DNA of 12,596 nucleotides from Dehalococcoidia bacterium (lineage in GTDB: Bacteria; Chloroflexota; Dehalococcoidia; GIF9; AB-539-J10). The position numbers and the translations under genes are program-made. Position 1 is the stretch's first letter, and the number at the start of each line of letters is the position of its first letter. Positions 10,826 to 12,596 of this stretch are shown piece after piece. The notes beneath the pieces are model-generated. The model saw only the letters and a list, made by a program, of their open reading frames with translations, searched no databases and was not told the origin of the DNA. The stretch covers positions 1 to 12,596 of the forward strand of contig JAUWOB010000009.1 of the NCBI GenBank assembly GCA_030612345.1, in the 5' to 3' direction.

Positions 10826-12596
10826 TCAGTCCCACATCTCCTTGATCTTGTCCATTATTTTGACGTCCGCCCTATCGCAGATATGTTCTTCGTCCTTCTG
10901 CGGGGCCCCATCGTAAGATATCCTGTTCATCGTGCCCAGCACCTCAGGCGTGAAGAAACGGCACAGCTGTGCGTAAACATGGCTGTCGGCAAAGCTTCTC
11001 GTGTAGAAACGCAGCGGCCAGAGCACGTACAGAAAGTCGCGGGCACGGGTCATGGCCACGTAGGTGAGCCTCAGTTCTTCCTCGATCTCATCATCGTCGC
11101 CCGTGGCAAGGTCCGATGGCAAACAGCCGTCAGCCGCGTGAATCAGATAGACAGCGTCCCATTCCAGACCTTTTGCTGAGTGGATGGTAGAGAGGACCAG
11201 CCAGTCCTCGTCGAGCATGGGAGGCCCCGCGAAGTCTCCCGTCGACACTGGCGGTTCCAGCACTAACTCCGCCAGGAACTGCCTGCGGGATGGGTAGCGC
11301 GCGGCAAGCTCCCCCAGGTGCTCAATGTCATTCTTCCGGGGTTCGGGATCATCGTAGTTCCTCTCCAGCAATGGAAGGTAGAACCTCGATACACGATCCA
11401 ACTGTTCCGCCGGAGGAAGCTCTTCCCCGCTGAAGAGGTCCCCGATGAGTTCCGCCAGCCCTGCCAGACCGGAGCGAGCGCTGGCCGGCGCTCGGAAGCC
11501 GGCAATGGAGCGCGGGTCGAAGTCATTGGCCTGCACGTGGCCAAAGGCCGATGCGGCTATCGCGGGCCCTACGCCACTCAGCAGCTGCAATACTCTGACC
11601 CAGGCGATCTCATCTCTGGGGTTCTCCAGGATACGGAGGATGCTGATCAGGTCCTTGATGTGGGCGGCTTCCAGGAAGCGCAGGCCGCCGTATTTACGAA
11701 AGGGAATGTTGCGCCGTGTCAGGGCAAGCTCCAGCGAGGCCGAGTTTGATGCGGCTCGAAACAGCACCGCCTGTCTCTTGAGTTGTATACCCTGCTCATA
11801 GTGCTCTAAAACGCGCCGAATAACCTCTTCGTCTTGATGGCTCTCGTCGAGGCAGGTGACGACCTCAGGTAGCTGTCCTTCTTTGCGATCGGACCATAGT
11901 TCCTTGGAATAACGCTCGCCGGCCTGGCCGATAATACGGTTGGTGGTCTCCAGGACCGGCTGGACCGAGCGATAGTTCTGCTCCAGGGTCACTATCTTTG
12001 CCCCCGGGAATTGCAGCGGGAAGTCCATCATGTTCTTGACCGTCGCACTGCGGAAGCTGTAAATGCTCTGGGCATCATCTCCCACCACGGTGATGTTCTT
12101 GTTTGTGCGCCTCATCCCTTCCAGGATCTTCGCCTGAATGCGGTTTGTATCCTGGTATTCGTCCACCAGGACATGGTCGAAACGTTTACTCATGAGCACA
12201 GCCAGGTGGTCCTCCTGCAGCATCTGGTACCAGTAGAGTAAGAGATCGTCATAGTCCAGAATATGCCTCTGTTGCTTTCGTTCCACGTACTGACGGAAAA
12301 GTGCTCTCAGTTCATCCTGCCACATATCGCACCAGGGGAAATACCTCCTTAGAATAGCATCTAACTCGTCATCGCTATTGACCCGGCGTGAGTAGATGTC
12401 CATGCATGTGCTCTTACGGGGAAATCTCTTGTCTGTGCGGGCCAAGCCCAGTTCACTGCGGACTACATTCAAGAAGTCCTCGGAGTCGGAGCGGTCCATG
12501 ATTGTGAAGTCCGGAGGCAAGCCTGCCGGCTTGCCGTACATCCGCAGCAACCGGTTGGCGGTGGCGTGAAAGGTGCCACCCCAGACACTGATACTG
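10826..12596 (-). CDS. uvrD: UvrD/PcrA-family ATP-dependent DNA helicase, N-terminus outside the window
   Basis: The frame runs open to the window edge, giving 589 visible residues. The TTG at 12550 is not the real start: translation upstream gives SVWGGTFHATANRLL, which is motif Ia of the SF1A helicases. The Walker A motif lies beyond the edge. Visible motifs are II (VDEYQDTN, 144-151), III (GDDAQSIYSFR, 172-182), IV (LEQNYRS, 204-210), V (STIHSAKGLEWD, 469-480) and VI (YVAMTRAR, 512-519). These enzymes unwind DNA 3' to 5' in repair and replication restart. After motif VI only about 70 residues remain, without the C-terminal Tudor-like domain of many PcrA/UvrD proteins, so this is a shorter UvrD-like version. 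It could be called Rep- or PcrA-like; the exact subfamily cannot be settled. Confidence 0.92.
   Translation of the reverse strand, partial: SISVWGGTFHATANRLLRMYGKPAGLPPDFTIMDRSDSEDFLNVVRSELGLARTDKRFPRKSTCMDIYSRRVNSDDELDAILRRYFPWCDMWQDELRALFRQYVERKQQRHILDYDDLLLYWYQMLQEDHLAVLMSKRFDHVLVDEYQDTNRIQAKILEGMRRTNKNITVVGDDAQSIYSFRSATVKNMMDFPLQFPGAKIVTLEQNYRSVQPVLETTNRIIGQAGERYSKELWSDRKEGQLPEVVTCLDESHQDEEVIRRVLEHYEQGIQLKRQAVLFRAASNSASLELALTRRNIPFRKYGGLRFLEAAHIKDLISILRILENPRDEIAWVRVLQLLSGVGPAIAASAFGHVQANDFDPRSIAGFRAPASARSGLAGLAELIGDLFSGEELPPAEQLDRVSRFYLPLLERNYDDPEPRKNDIEHLGELAARYPSRRQFLAELVLEPPVSTGDFAGPPMLDEDWLVLSTIHSAKGLEWDAVYLIHAADGCLPSDLATGDDDEIEEELRLTYVAMTRARDFLYVLWPLRFYTRSFADSHVYAQLCRFFTPEVLGTMNRISYDGAPQKDEEHICDRADVKIMDKIKEMWD

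Noticed and set aside
1..12596. CRISPR arrays, tRNA or rRNA genes, transposases, phage genes
   Set aside because: I looked for regular repeats, tRNA-like arms and recognisable mobile-element proteins on both strands and found none.

Overview
The window looks like a piece of a chromosome from a strictly anaerobic bacterium that uses the Wood-Ljungdahl (reductive acetyl-CoA) pathway. The left end carries the methyltransferase AcsE followed by the start of a corrinoid iron-sulfur protein / acetyl-CoA decarbonylase-synthase delta subunit. A four-cysteine iron-sulfur flavoprotein and a radical SAM enzyme fit the same lifestyle. A Dehalococcoidia-like member of the Chloroflexota is my best guess, from gene content and style only. 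There are no rRNA or tRNA genes to confirm it.

Layout. 1-1299 (minus): acsE and then the 5' part of cdhD/acsD, separated by a short gap filled with an imperfect hairpin repeat. 1300-1575: a divergent regulatory region with two strong sigma-70-type promoters, one for acsE and one for the rightward genes. 1576-4506 (plus): a short J-domain protein, a small alpha/beta hydrolase and an MFS transporter. 4690-8739 (minus): ltaE (low-specificity threonine aldolase) upstream of a 909-residue secreted protein with a lamin-tail domain, a glycine-rich hydrophobic segment and C-terminal Ig-like domains. 9049-9981 (plus): a radical SAM protein, transcribed divergently from ltaE. 10074-12596 (minus): a UvrD/PcrA-type helicase cut by the window edge, then an iron-sulfur flavoprotein.

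How the genes work together. Only acsE and cdhD are a clear functional pair: AcsE moves the methyl group from methyltetrahydrofolate to the corrinoid protein of which CdhD is a subunit. The rest looks like ordinary chromosomal housekeeping and accessory genes. I see no CRISPR array, transposase, phage gene or toxin-antitoxin pair. The most unusual object is the lamin-tail protein, because its middle third has no fold I recognise and it holds a glycine-zipper-like segment inside an otherwise soluble-looking secreted protein.
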